Below, one piece after another: positions 7,831-15,528 of a stretch of DNA of 64,000 nucleotides; positions within the stretch are counted from its first letter, which is position 1, and every line of letters begins with the position of its first letter. The stretch comes from Mangrovibacter plantisponsor (GTDB taxonomy: Bacteria > Pseudomonadota > Gammaproteobacteria > Enterobacterales > Enterobacteriaceae): the NCBI RefSeq assembly GCF_003182475.1, contig NZ_QGTS01000015.1, forward strand, positions 46,170-110,169, written 5' to 3'. The notes beneath the pieces were generated by a model. That model saw only the letters and a program-made list of their open reading frames with translations, was not told the DNA's origin and did no database searches. The position numbers and the translations under genes are program-made.

Positions 7831-9237
7831 TTACTCTGTGATTTTGGTACCGGCATCCTGTTTGATAGCGGGGCCAGTTTTCACGGTAAGCACTAACCCG
7901 GATGTCGCCAGCTCTGCATTACGAACTCGCAGGCCCTGGTCTGCAGTAATATTCACATTCACAAAGTGGAAACCGCTTAAAGGGGCTTCCGGCGTGCCAA
8001 TAATATACGCCGCTGCGTGGCTGTTCCCTGTCGAAGTCAGGTTCTCCACCGTAATATTGCTGAAGTGAGGTGTTTTGTATTTATCAAAGGGTTGCTTTGG
8101 GTCAGTATCTGGCGGGTAAATCTGCTCGCCCAGGGTAAAGCCCCCGGCTTTCAGCATTTCATCCACTTCGGTTTGCACAATTGGCGCAGCTTTGTAATAC
8201 GCAGAGAACACCAGAGGCACTTCGACATCATGCATACGGGTATTCCGGTAAGTGACATTTTTTACTTCGCCACCTTTGCCGCGCGGGCTCTTAATACGAA
8301 TACCGTACATTGAACCTTCAAAGGTATTATTTTCCACCAGAACATTATTAACACCGCCCGAAGTTTCACTACCAATGGATATTCCACGCCCCTGTTTAAG
8401 GGTATTATTCGCGATATAAATATTATCAATCACGCCATCCGGGAAGCGGGGATCCGGTTTCTCTGCTTTGATCGCAATATGGTCATCGTTGCAATCAATG
8501 TAATTGTTAGTGATCCGGATATTGCGGCTGTTTATTGGGTCAATGGCATCGGTGTTTGGTGCATGCCATGGCGATAAAATATGCGTGCCATTCACGGTGA
8601 TATCATGGGAATAACGCATCACAACATGAAAGCTGGGCGAGTGAGTCAGCGTTACGCCATCAATCAATACCTGGCTGGCGTTTTTAATATAGATAAGCCT
8701 TGGGCGATCTGTGCTGCCTTTTTTCCCGGTTTTACGGATATTCTCACGCCAGCGTTCCCACCAAACTGCGCCCTGCCCGTCGATAGTGCCTTCACCGGTA
8801 ATAGCCACGTTTTCAGCATCCGCAATACTAATGAACGGCAACCAGCCATTCTCCGCTTCGGCATACTTTTGCTGTGGGTTTGCCCGGTAAGCCTCTGTCT
8901 CTGTAGAAGCAACCAGCGTTGCATCCTTCATTAGCTTTAACTGGATATTACTTTTCAAAAATAGCGGGTTGGTCAGGTAATTTCCGCGGGGAACCAGCAC
9001 TGTACCGCCCCCGGCCTGCGCACAGTCATCAATCGCTTTCTGAATCGCTTCTGTATTTAACGCAATTTGCAGGCGCTGCCCCTGAGCACCATATTGGGTT
9101 ATATCACAGACTTTATCCGGGAATGTTAAGGCAAGTACCGCAGGTTGCGCAGCCAGAGAAGAAGGCAGGTAAGCTGAACCCGCCATACACACAGCAAGTA
9201 ATGGTAACGCCATTTTGTTATGCATACATAAATCCAT
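7831..9237 (-). CDS. Secreted glycoside hydrolase family 28 (polygalacturonase)
   Basis: A 464-468-residue enzyme with a signal peptide (cleavage near SLA-A, residues 29-30) and a right-handed beta-helix. The GH28 active-site motifs are in order: PNTDAID at about residue 230, CNDDHIAIK at about 252, GRGISIGS at about 287 and GIRIK at about 318; these hold the catalytic aspartates and substrate-binding residues. GRG replaces the GHG of plant and fungal endo-enzymes, as in many bacterial relatives. It should hydrolyse galacturonan (pectin) outside the cytoplasm. The start is Met1 or Met5 (9225), the latter having a better-placed GGA. No other pectinolysis genes are adjacent. Confidence 0.92.
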   Translation of the reverse strand: MDLCMHNKMALPLLAVCMAGSAYLPSSLAAQPAVLALTFPDKVCDITQYGAQGQRLQIALNTEAIQKAIDDCAQAGGGTVLVPRGNYLTNPLFLKSNIQLKLMKDATLVASTETEAYRANPQQKYAEAENGWLPFISIADAENVAITGEGTIDGQGAVWWERWRENIRKTGKKGSTDRPRLIYIKNASQVLIDGVTLTHSPSFHVVMRYSHDITVNGTHILSPWHAPNTDAIDPINSRNIRITNNYIDCNDDHIAIKAEKPDPRFPDGVIDNIYIANNTLKQGRGISIGSETSGGVNNVLVENNTFEGSMYGIRIKSPRGKGGEVKNVTYRNTRMHDVEVPLVFSAYYKAAPIVQTEVDEMLKAGGFTLGEQIYPPDTDPKQPFDKYKTPHFSNITVENLTSTGNSHAAAYIIGTPEAPLSGFHFVNVNITADQGLRVRNAELATSGLVLTVKTGPAIKQDAGTKITE

Positions 9238-9238
9238 T

Positions 9239-9257
9239 ATTGAAATTAAGTTTCAAT
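9239..9257. promoter_or_regulatory. Candidate KdgR-like operator at the polygalacturonase start
   Basis: ATTGAAATTAAGTTTCAAT is a palindrome matching the KdgR core pattern GAAA-N5-TTTC. KdgR represses pectin-degradation genes in related bacteria. It abuts the start codon, where a bound repressor would block expression. The assignment rests on pattern and on the pectinase downstream. Confidence 0.45.
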
Positions 9258-9558
9258 AAAATAACACCTTAATTTTAATATTATACCCAGCGGATCACTC
9301 TTTATTCAGATTTGTTATTTTCCCTAACCACAGGATAAAAACTGTGAGCGATATAACTGGCTTTTTGGGCAATTGCCTATGGATTTTTCAATAAAAATAA
9401 GACTATGCCTGGCTGGCTTACCCGGATGATACCTTCCCTTTCAGGGCGTTGCGGGCCATAATTGCAGTTATCATACACAGTGCTGGCGATGCCCGGTTCA
9501 TTACCTGAATACACTATTCAGATGCCGCCAGTATATTTCCAGTTATACAAGGATGTTG
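9258..9558. other. Divergent intergenic region
   Basis: About 300 gene-free bases between the polygalacturonase (minus) and a membrane protein (plus). It is A+T-rich next to the pectinase and should hold both promoters. No other structure stands out. Confidence 0.5.
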
Positions 9559-10005
9559 ATGAATAAGTTTTTAGAAAATAAATGGAGTTATGCAGGCATG
9601 TTGTTGGGTGCCTGTGCGCTGATACTCAGTATTTTTCATTTCACCGCAGGGCCGTTTACTTCCCCCGCGCAGTCACTTGAACGCACGGTTGCCGAGAAAG
9701 TCTCTGCCGTTAAAAGTGGGATAATCGCTGGCCTGAAAGGGCAAGAGCCCCCCGCCCCCGCCAAAAAACACTGGCCCAATATTGATACAGTGCTGACTAA
9801 CGCAAGCATTGGCCTGGCCGCGGTTGCGCTGCTGTGTGCCTTTATTGGCGGGCTGTGCAAAGAGAGTTCCTGGTGCGTGAACGGTGCACTGTTTTTTGGC
9901 AGCAGTACGCTGGTGTTTTACGCCTTTCTGGTATGGGCTGCGCTGGTATGCACGCTATTGATCTTGTTTATTATTGTTTCCTTTTTTACTGGCCCACCAT
10001 GCTGA
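9559..10005 (+). CDS. Inner-membrane protein of unknown function
   Basis: A 148-residue protein with about four hydrophobic segments: near residues 12-30, 75-95, 108-125 and 128-145. A charged loop (ERTVAEKVSAVKSGIIAGLKGQ) separates the first two. I do not recognise the family. ATG 9559 is preferred over ATG 9553 because AAGGA lies 6-7 bases before it. A lipoprotein gene follows 54 bases downstream on the same strand and may be co-transcribed. Confidence 0.7.
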   Translation: MNKFLENKWSYAGMLLGACALILSIFHFTAGPFTSPAQSLERTVAEKVSAVKSGIIAGLKGQEPPAPAKKHWPNIDTVLTNASIGLAAVALLCAFIGGLCKESSWCVNGALFFGSSTLVFYAFLVWAALVCTLLILFIIVSFFTGPPC

Positions 10006-10059
10006 CCAGTATATAGCCGCCTGTGACAGAACATTTCACCGTTTGCTAAAGGATTTGCC

Positions 10060-10521
10060 ATGCCCGCCACCGCCATATTGCTCTTCAGGTATGCCGTGCT
10101 GATTATTGCCAGCCCACTGTTACTGAGCGGCTGCCTGCACCACCAATATACCAGCCCACAAATTGAAGGCACGCTAAGCCATGCCGGGAAACCGTTAGCC
10201 GGAGCCACGGTATCTGTCACTGATTTTGGTAAGAAAATTGTTTCGTCGCAAACCGATGCCAACGGGCATTTTGCCCTGCACCCGGAAGGTAACTGGCAGG
10301 TATTTATTCCCATTGGGCCACAGGATTTGTATCTTCACTGGACTTTGGTACTGGATCAACCTGAAGGGGAGCTTAGCCTGTACGATGGTTACCGCGCAGG
10401 TGGCGTGTTCGATGGCTATTCAAAAAGTGATAACCTGGTATTGGCCTGCGACACCGCAAAGCCCGTCGACAACCCACTGGAGCCTGAAGCCAAAAACTAT
10501 TGCCTGCCAGTCTCTCCATAA
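10060..10521 (+). CDS. Lipoprotein with a carboxypeptidase-regulatory-like beta domain
   Basis: A 153-residue protein with a lipobox LLSGC (Cys25) and a following short His-rich stretch. Residues 36-70 show the carboxypeptidase regulatory/transthyretin-like pattern: GTLSHAGKPLAGATVSV, then TDANGHFAL. The C-terminal part holds two cysteines (LACDTA and NYCLP) that could form a disulphide in the periplasm. It is probably an outer- or inner-membrane lipoprotein of unknown function, possibly in one operon with the membrane protein upstream. Confidence 0.8.
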   Translation: MPATAILLFRYAVLIIASPLLLSGCLHHQYTSPQIEGTLSHAGKPLAGATVSVTDFGKKIVSSQTDANGHFALHPEGNWQVFIPIGPQDLYLHWTLVLDQPEGELSLYDGYRAGGVFDGYSKSDNLVLACDTAKPVDNPLEPEAKNYCLPVSP

Positions 10522-10575
10522 CACCGCCAGGCCTTCTGGCCTGAATTACATGTAATTTCAGCAAGTTTTGCGAGC

Positions 10576-10839
10576 ATGGCCGCAGGCGTTTGCTTGCCAA
10601 AAATCAGCAAAAACAGTATTTTTCCCCGGCACCTGCATAATCAGGTGCCGGGATTGGAACCCCGAATTGCCAAAGAGCACAAGTCACGTTTTACGTGTTA
10701 CTCTGTGTCGCGCTCGCTCGCCCTCATTATGGTGAGTTGGGCAGGGGAACCGAAAGGTTCGCCGGGTTCTTTGGTGTCCGGTAGTTCCAACCCTGCTCAG
10801 CTCACCACCAGCAGAGATTGGAACCTCTCGGTGGTGTAA
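10576..10839 (+). CDS. Ash-like open frame overlapping the C4 RNA (doubtful)
   Basis: An 87-codon frame whose second half (SVSRSLALIMVSWAGEPKG) is of the type annotated as Ash-family protein in P4-like prophages. That resemblance comes from reading through the C4 antisense RNA at 10730-10807, whose structure explains the conservation better. I keep it as a low-confidence entry only; translation is not supported by a ribosome site. Confidence 0.2.
   Translation: MAAGVCLPKISKNSIFPRHLHNQVPGLEPRIAKEHKSRFTCYSVSRSLALIMVSWAGEPKGSPGSLVSGSSNPAQLTTSRDWNLSVV
10730..10807 (+). ncRNA. C4-type antisense RNA
   Basis: A 78-base RNA folding as in the phage P1/P7 C4 RNA: a long closing stem (TGGTGAGTTGGGCAGGG with CCCTGCTCAGCTCACCA), an inner GAACC/GGTTC hairpin, and a CCGG/CCGG hairpin whose loop holds TCTTTGGTG (10768-10776). 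The single-strand GTTCCAA (10784-10790) precedes the closing stem. TCTTTGGTG is complementary to CACCAAAGA at 10850-10858, which overlaps the ribosome site of the next gene, and GTTCCAA to TTGGAAC at 10818-10824. So it should block translation of the 159-residue protein. A second weaker target pair lies upstream (10654-10660 and 10670-10676). Confidence 0.85.
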
Positions 10840-10868
10840 AGGTAATAACCACCAAAGAGGATGCCCTT

Positions 10869-11348
10869 ATGGCTACAACCCCAGCTTTTACTCACTCTTT
10901 ACTTACCCTGCCCGTTAGCGACCAGACAGAGTTCACCGTACTGGCACGCCACTGTGAACACCTGGCAGATACCCTGCTGGAATGTGCTGATCCACTGTTA
11001 CGCCTGGCACTGTGTGAAAGGCTGAATACCAGCCTCAGCCTGTTACGCCCCACATTGCTGGAACCTGTTCCCGAACATTTGGCTTACTGCCTGACAACAG
11101 ACAGTATGGCAACAGAAAACCCGGAGCCAGCCGCTGCCGGTTTCGTGCCAGACAGCGAACAACTGTGTGATTATGCACTGGCGTTATCGCAACTGCTGGC
11201 ATGCCATACACTGCCACCAGGTTGTACACAGCCACTGCACGGGTTACTAAACGATGTGGTCAGCCAGTTCGCCAGCCTGTTATGCGCCCCGCGCTGGCGC
11301 AACACGCCACAAGGCAGAGAGTGGATTGACGCACCTGGCAGCGAATAA
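10869..11348 (+). CDS. Unknown protein under C4 antisense control (Icd-like position)
   Basis: A 159-residue protein, leucine- and proline-rich, with five cysteines scattered through the body (ARHCEHL, LECADP, LALCERL, AYCLT, QLCDYAL and others). I do not recognise a domain. Its position directly behind a C4 RNA matches that of the P1 icd/ant operon, whose first product inhibits host cell division; sequence similarity to Icd is not evident. The ATG at 10869 follows GAGG at 10857-10860, the element paired by C4 RNA. It is followed by a terminator. Likely a prophage or satellite gene kept silent by the RNA. Confidence 0.65.
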   Translation: MATTPAFTHSLLTLPVSDQTEFTVLARHCEHLADTLLECADPLLRLALCERLNTSLSLLRPTLLEPVPEHLAYCLTTDSMATENPEPAAAGFVPDSEQLCDYALALSQLLACHTLPPGCTQPLHGLLNDVVSQFASLLCAPRWRNTPQGREWIDAPGSE

Positions 11349-11382
11349 CACCTGTTGCTCGTGCAGGTAAAATAATAGATAA

Positions 11383-11414
11383 AACAGGGCTGCGTAATAG
11401 TGGCCCTGTTTGTT
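11383..11414 (+). terminator. Terminator after the C4-controlled gene
   Basis: AACAGGGC/GCCCTGTT stem with a 12-base loop followed by TTGTT, thirty-four bases after the stop codon. Confidence 0.6.
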
Positions 11415-11839
11415 ACCTGGCAGCTTTATGTATTCTTAATATCAACAGAACTCTTGATATATATACCACCTTCATCCGGATGCTACATATATGCTGGTGC
11501 GGGGATTTAATCACCTCTTGTTTTAGATAACATTTATTATCTGAATATAAATTTTAACAGCAATAGCTGCCCCCCTGCGCTAAACAACAATTACCAACTA
11601 ACAGCGATTAACAATAAAAATTTAGCTTTGGATAATTTAAACAACCAATTAGCCGTTCAAAAAAGAACAGTGATATAAAATAGCCTGCCATTCAGGAAAA
11701 TTTTTCATATCGCTAAAAACAGATTAAAGATATCGCCATTCTAACCGTTATACATACGGTACTCCCGGCTCAGGGAATAACATCACTGGCAATATTGATA
11801 ATAACAATCATGCTGTCATTTATATAGGGAAAGTAACAA
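11415..11839. other. A+T-rich intergenic stretch
   Basis: About 425 bases, clearly richer in A+T than the DNA to the left, with no open frame I would support. It probably holds the promoter of the lipoprotein gene and may mark the join between two acquired segments. Confidence 0.5.
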
Positions 11840-12517
11840 GTGAAAAACAATCTATTAATAACCGGCGTGCTGTCTTTAGCTTTTCTGACCGGATGCGCAG
11901 GGAATCTTCACCCACATACAGTACAAGCGGCTAACGGTAGTTCCGTGCAAGTGGCGACTATCTTTGTACCAACGGAATTGAACAATAACCGCTACGCAGA
12001 TACCGCATTGCGTGAAGTGACTCCAGCTCACGCGGGCACCGGAATGGGGCTAGCAATAGCCAGTGCCATATTGGGTGGTGGTATCAGCACCAACTCTTTT
12101 GATAAGAACAACTACAAAGGCACTAGCATCGATTCCCTTCCTGAACCCACATCCCGTTACTTTGGCCCGAAGGCCGAAACCAAAATTCAGGAATGGCTGG
12201 CGAAAAATGGCAACGGCAATACCTGGAGCCAGCCACTGTTTATTGCTGCATCAGAGTGGTCGCTGGTGTACACCAATTTATCTGCCAATGACAGTAACTA
12301 CGATTTAACCTACCGGGTTAAGTTCTATAAACGCCCGGAAGGTGGAAATATGTTCAGTACTTATGTGGTATCGGAATGTGCGCCTGCCCATGTCACGGCA
12401 ACACTGGGCGACTGGCAGGCAAATGGCTATGCAAAAGTAACTCAGGAAACAGAGAAAATGATGGATTTCTGCCTGCTTGAGTTGGAAAGCCAGCTACCAC
12501 GCCTGTTAACAAAATAA
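11840..12517 (+). CDS. Lipoprotein of unknown function
   Basis: A 225-residue protein starting at GTG or the ATG-equivalent frame position 11840, with a lipobox LTGC (Cys19). After a short linker it has a Gly/Ala-rich hydrophobic stretch (GTGMGLAIASAILGGGIS, residues 72-89), then a mixed alpha/beta domain with two cysteines (SECAP and DFCLLE). I do not recognise the family. It is isolated and ends at a strong terminator; no partner gene is adjacent. Confidence 0.65.
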   Translation: MKNNLLITGVLSLAFLTGCAGNLHPHTVQAANGSSVQVATIFVPTELNNNRYADTALREVTPAHAGTGMGLAIASAILGGGISTNSFDKNNYKGTSIDSLPEPTSRYFGPKAETKIQEWLAKNGNGNTWSQPLFIAASEWSLVYTNLSANDSNYDLTYRVKFYKRPEGGNMFSTYVVSECAPAHVTATLGDWQANGYAKVTQETEKMMDFCLLELESQLPRLLTK

Positions 12518-12523
12518 TGCTGT

Positions 12524-12590
12524 GCGACAGACCCGTTGCCCCACATGACTTCCCCGGCTACCCGCTTCTGGTCTGTCGCCTGAATTTTTT
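12524..12590 (+). terminator. Terminator after the lipoprotein gene
   Basis: GCGACAGACC pairs with GGTCTGTCGC across a 36-base loop and is followed by a T-run (AATTTTTTG). Confidence 0.6.
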
Positions 12591-12609
12591 GTTTCGGTTC
12601 AGCGAAATT

Positions 12610-12921
12610 TTATATTTCCAGCATGAATTCAAGCTGGCGGTGAGTATAAGCATACTTATTTTTGTTCCACGCAATTGTTGAGACTTCCGGTGTTTCAGCT
12701 ATAAGCCGGTACTCATCCTGTAGTCCCTCCAGTTTTTATGCTGGCAGGGGCTGAGGCTGTTAATATAGGCGCGGTCATCATCATAGATGGGCATCACGAC
12801 CAAAGGTATCTGGTAAGACTCCATCCTCTTTATAGGAAAGAAAATCCGCCGCCAAATCATCAAGCTCCTGTTGGCTCAATTGCTGGCGAATCAGTGCTGA
12901 CTTAAAAATCCTTATACTCAT
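12610..12921 (-). pseudogene. Decayed YafO-family toxin gene
   Basis: The frame starts with ATG at 12921 and reads RIFKSALIRQQLSQQELDD, then LAADFLSYKEDGVLPDTFG and RDA, closely matching the first 45 residues of the E. coli ribosome-associated mRNA interferase YafO. It then hits TGA at 12781. A shifted frame continues PIYDDDRAYINSL, and a third frame (12732-12610) reads LEGLQDEYRLIAETPEVST onward, which does not resemble the YafO C-terminus. So the gene carries at least two frameshifts and a possible foreign 3' end, and should be inactive. Its ATG overlaps the upstream antitoxin stop, as in yafN-yafO. Confidence 0.75.
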
Positions 12922-13019
12922 TCCGTGAACTTGGTCAGATCCTTGTCAGAGGCGTTTTGCAGCAGTTTCTGCCCACTATCCGCAATATCACTTAAACGTT
13001 CAGCAGATGGCCTGAATCG
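12918..13019 (-). pseudogene. 3' remnant of a YafN-like antitoxin gene
   Basis: The last 33 codons read RFRPSAERLSDIADSGQK and end in DLTKFTE-stop. The RFRPSA start and the overall spacing match the C-terminus of the E. coli antitoxin YafN. The TGA overlaps the ATG of the toxin remnant (ATGA). Upstream, the frame meets a stop within 24 bases (TGA) and no Phd/YefM DNA-binding domain is readable, so the antitoxin has lost its 5' part. Confidence 0.7.
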
Positions 13020-13102
13020 CGCAGCTACAGAAAGTTTCAATCAGTGCCTGAGCGTATTGTGAAAGAGTTGCAGAGCTATGTTGAGCTAATAAGCTAAAAT
13101 GG

Positions 13103-13126
13103 AAAAAGGGGCTAAAATCCCCTTTG
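13103..13126 (-). terminator. Terminator of the hcp cassette
   Basis: On the minus strand AAAGGGG-ATTTTAG-CCCCTTT is followed by further Ts, ten bases after the hcp stop codon. Confidence 0.75.
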
Positions 13127-13135
13127 TTTATGCTG

Positions 13136-13621
13136 TTAGGCTTGTTTCTTCTCGTTCCACGCATCAGAGTGAAGAATGTTACCCTCTTTATAAAGATGGG
13201 TAATTTTCTCATAGCTCAAGGAAACATCTTCCATGTGCCCTGTACCTGTTACGTTGCGGGTATCGTGCATAACAGGACTATGGCTAACCACTTTCACATT
13301 TTCTAAAGTGATCGTGTAATAAATTTCCTCTTGTCCACTGTAGTTAATCCGGTAGAAATTGAACTCCGCACTTTTCAGCGTTTGGCCTGAAGCAACAGCC
13401 TTAAACAAATACGGTGATGAACTATCGATCTCTTTAGTGAAATTAAAAGAGCAGTGTTGACGGCTACCAGTAACTTTGCCAGTGAGGGGATCTGTGGGAA
13501 TAACAACGCCATGCTGCAAACTGCGTAATTCTATGCTTCCATCACGTCCGTGAACATCGCAAGATCCCATAATCTGGGAACCGCCATCATCTTTTAAGAT
13601 TAGGTGAACAGGTACAGCCAT
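13136..13621 (-). CDS. hcp: Hcp-family type VI secretion tube protein
   Basis: A 161-residue Hcp. It begins MAVPVHLILKDDGG, has the family segments SIELRSLQHGV, CSFNFTKEIDSSSPYLFKAV and SAEFNFYR, and ends with the EEIYYTITLENV/SLSYEKI strands. Hcp hexamers stack into the tube of the type VI system and can carry effectors in their lumen. No other structural type VI genes (tss) are in the window, so this is an orphan copy. It is the last gene of a three-gene cassette, 18 bases after the DUF1493 gene, and is followed by a terminator. Confidence 0.92.
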   Translation of the reverse strand: MAVPVHLILKDDGGSQIMGSCDVHGRDGSIELRSLQHGVVIPTDPLTGKVTGSRQHCSFNFTKEIDSSSPYLFKAVASGQTLKSAEFNFYRINYSGQEEIYYTITLENVKVVSHSPVMHDTRNVTGTGHMEDVSLSYEKITHLYKEGNILHSDAWNEKKQA

Positions 13622-13639
13622 TTATTAAGCTCCTTGCTA

Positions 13640-13972
13640 TTAGTCGTATAACCATTTCCCGGCTTTAGCTGACTCGATCAGCATACCGATAGTGAAATCT
13701 GGAACGGGGATCGGGGGAAATTTCTTGAACGGATTCCATGAAAAAGGCTCGTCAGGGTAGTATGTTTCAATCTTAAATTGGCCTCTTTCCACCTGAAACT
13801 CTTTAAAAAATTCGTCCATCAAATCTTCAGCTTCACCAACATCTAACAGCATGTCAGTATCAAAATCAGTGTCCCTCGTTAACAACCTTTGCTTTTTCTC
13901 GTTGTTAAATAAATAAACACCATTGTAGCGCCTTGCCAATTCAAAAATACGTTGCTCAATGTCATCTACCAT
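13640..13972 (-). CDS. DUF1493-family protein of the hcp cassette
   Basis: A 110-residue acidic protein. The family pattern is visible: a ...LLTRDTDFDTDMLLDVGEA stretch, EDLMDEFFKEF, and a C-terminal FTIGMLIESAKAGKWLYD. DUF1493 proteins are often encoded in short cassettes with STM2901-type proteins in Salmonella and relatives. The start overlaps the end of the upstream gene by seven bases, so they are translationally coupled. Function is not established; an adaptor or immunity role beside Hcp is inference. Confidence 0.8.
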   Translation of the reverse strand: MVDDIEQRIFELARRYNGVYLFNNEKKQRLLTRDTDFDTDMLLDVGEAEDLMDEFFKEFQVERGQFKIETYYPDEPFSWNPFKKFPPIPVPDFTIGMLIESAKAGKWLYD

Positions 13973-14457
13973 AATTTATCGTTGCCCCGTGCTATGCGGT
14001 TATAGTCACGTATAGCGCAGTAGGTGATCTGTGACACATCAGCCAATAAAATAATTTCACCGACAAGGGGAATAGTTCGCCCTACAAAGGTACTCACTTT
14101 CGCTACCATTCGCCGCTCTACCGTCCAGGGCGTATAACCACCAACCCAAGTTGGCAACTTTATCCCATAAGGAAATTTTGCGGTCTTGAAAAACTTCCGC
14201 ATTGTTTTTGATACTCGCGAAGTACCTTCTTTTGTGCCTTTGGGTTTCGTTCGGGTTTTCTGGTTATTGACACCACTGTAAAGGGCGACCACAGCCACAA
14301 CATCATCAATCCCAAAATGATCCGCTGTTGTTTCGCAGAAAATCATGAAAAACAATTCAGAGGCGGTAAGATTTGATTTTCCCGCATAAAAGTACGTTCC
14401 GTTTAGCTCTTCTACTGTATCCACCAGTAACCCTATAATTTCTAATGAGTTGCGCAC
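13966..14457 (-). CDS. STM2901-family protein of the hcp cassette
   Basis: A 163-residue protein resembling Salmonella STM2901-type proteins. Recognisable segments are VEELNGTYFYAGKSNLTA, SELFFMIFCETTADHFGI, and a hydrophobic stretch (TFVGRTIPLVGEIILLADVS, about residues 125-145) before ITYCAIRDYNRIARGNDKLW. It may insert in a membrane, which would fit a pore-forming effector or a small membrane partner; this is inference. The start is GTG at 14457, with a second in-frame GTG at 14424 before DTVEEL. First gene of the cassette with DUF1493 and hcp. Confidence 0.75.
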   Translation of the reverse strand: MRNSLEIIGLLVDTVEELNGTYFYAGKSNLTASELFFMIFCETTADHFGIDDVVAVVALYSGVNNQKTRTKPKGTKEGTSRVSKTMRKFFKTAKFPYGIKLPTWVGGYTPWTVERRMVAKVSTFVGRTIPLVGEIILLADVSQITYCAIRDYNRIARGNDKLW

Positions 14458-14717
14458 TTATCGTACACCTATGCAATCGGATAGGGGAAAATTTCTTCCG
14501 GGAAAATTCTGATTCTGTGTAACGAAATGAGGTTGATAAACCAGATCAGAACATCGTATTAACTGCCCGGTTAATTTGATCTCTGCTTCTTCTTCCTGCT
14601 TTTAAGCTAACCAGGATTTACCCTCTGGAGTTGCCAGAAAAAGGCATTTTGCAGAACAGTCTATCTCATGCACCACATCCCCGGTCACGTTCAGCGCTAC
14701 TGTCAGCCATCCATCGG

Positions 14718-15281
14718 CTAATTTCGGAGTGTTGTTGACATAGTCGCTCTGGAAACACCGTATTCACGCGCTAACGCACTGATACTGGTCCCGCTATTCT
14801 TTTTCTCTATAATCGCCCTACGGGCTTCTGGTGCGATTTTCGACGGTCTGCCCAGCTTCTTTCCTTCAGCTTTTGCTCGTGACAGCCCCGCCTGAGTGCG
14901 TTCAATAAGTAGGTCACGCTCCATTTCCGCAACGGCTGCCAGCATAGACAACAGAAGCTTACCGGCAGCAGAAGTGAGGTCAGTAGTTCCAAGCTGGTGG
15001 ACGATCACCTTGATATTACGCTCTGCCAGTGCCCTGACCGTCTGGAGAATATCAATCGCATCACGTCCCAGACGGTCTAGTTTTGCAACTACCAACGTTT
15101 CACCATCGCGAATTTTGCTAAGCATTTCAGAAAACGCTTTACGTTGCATAGCCGGAACCTTCCCACTGACGATATCGGCAAACCAATAGTCAATTTGCCA
15201 CCCAGCTTGCTCAAGCTCAAGTCGCTGGTTCTCAGTATCCTGCTGCGTTGTTGAAACACGCCCGTAGCCAAAAGTAGCCAT
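14718..15281 (-). CDS. Serine recombinase (resolvase/invertase family)
   Basis: A 187-residue small serine recombinase. The catalytic Ser is in GYGRVST (about residue 9); KLDRLGRD and AEMERDLLIERTQAG carry the conserved arginines; the C-terminus has the Hin-type helix-turn-helix (SISALAREYGVSRATMSTTL). It cuts and rejoins DNA at short sites through a Ser-DNA link. ATG 15281 is chosen because GGGGAG lies just upstream, over a longer in-frame extension to 15350. It may come from a transposon or an invertible element; a possible crossover site lies upstream. Just downstream (about 14605-14716) an unrelated 38-codon fragment can be read. Confidence 0.9.
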   Translation of the reverse strand: MATFGYGRVSTTQQDTENQRLELEQAGWQIDYWFADIVSGKVPAMQRKAFSEMLSKIRDGETLVVAKLDRLGRDAIDILQTVRALAERNIKVIVHQLGTTDLTSAAGKLLLSMLAAVAEMERDLLIERTQAGLSRAKAEGKKLGRPSKIAPEARRAIIEKKNSGTSISALAREYGVSRATMSTTLRN

Positions 15282-15336
15282 TGTTATCTCCCCATCTGAC
15301 CCCTGCCAGAAAACGAGGCCAACATTAGGATGGCCT

Positions 15337-15366
15337 GTCAGAAAAGCCAAGGCTATTTTTCCAACA
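15337..15366. promoter_or_regulatory. Possible serine-recombinase crossover site
   Basis: CAGAAAAGCC-AA-GGCTATTTTT is an imperfect dyad with an AA centre, 56 bases upstream of the recombinase start. The layout (A-run, CC-AA-GG centre, T-run) recalls hix sites of Hin/Gin invertases. No second copy was seen. Confidence 0.3.
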
Positions 15367-15528
15367 GTGTGAAAGCGTGCGATTGGGAGGTGCCAGAAAA
15401 CGGTCGATTGTTGGCAAATTTAATAACTATTATGAGAATTTTTATTGTGGCGATCATGTTAAGACCTGCACTACTATACAGTTAGACAATTCAATTTGTG
15501 CAACATCAAGCCCTCCAGGAGAAACGTT

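Noticed and set aside
13000..13212. 70-codon minus-strand frame overlapping hcp
   Set aside because: Wrong frame for hcp; its tail overlaps the YafN remnant and shows no family match.
14605..14716. 38-codon fragment reading ADGWLTVALNVTGDVVHEID after the recombinase
   Set aside because: Too short to name and without a start; noted only as a possible relic.
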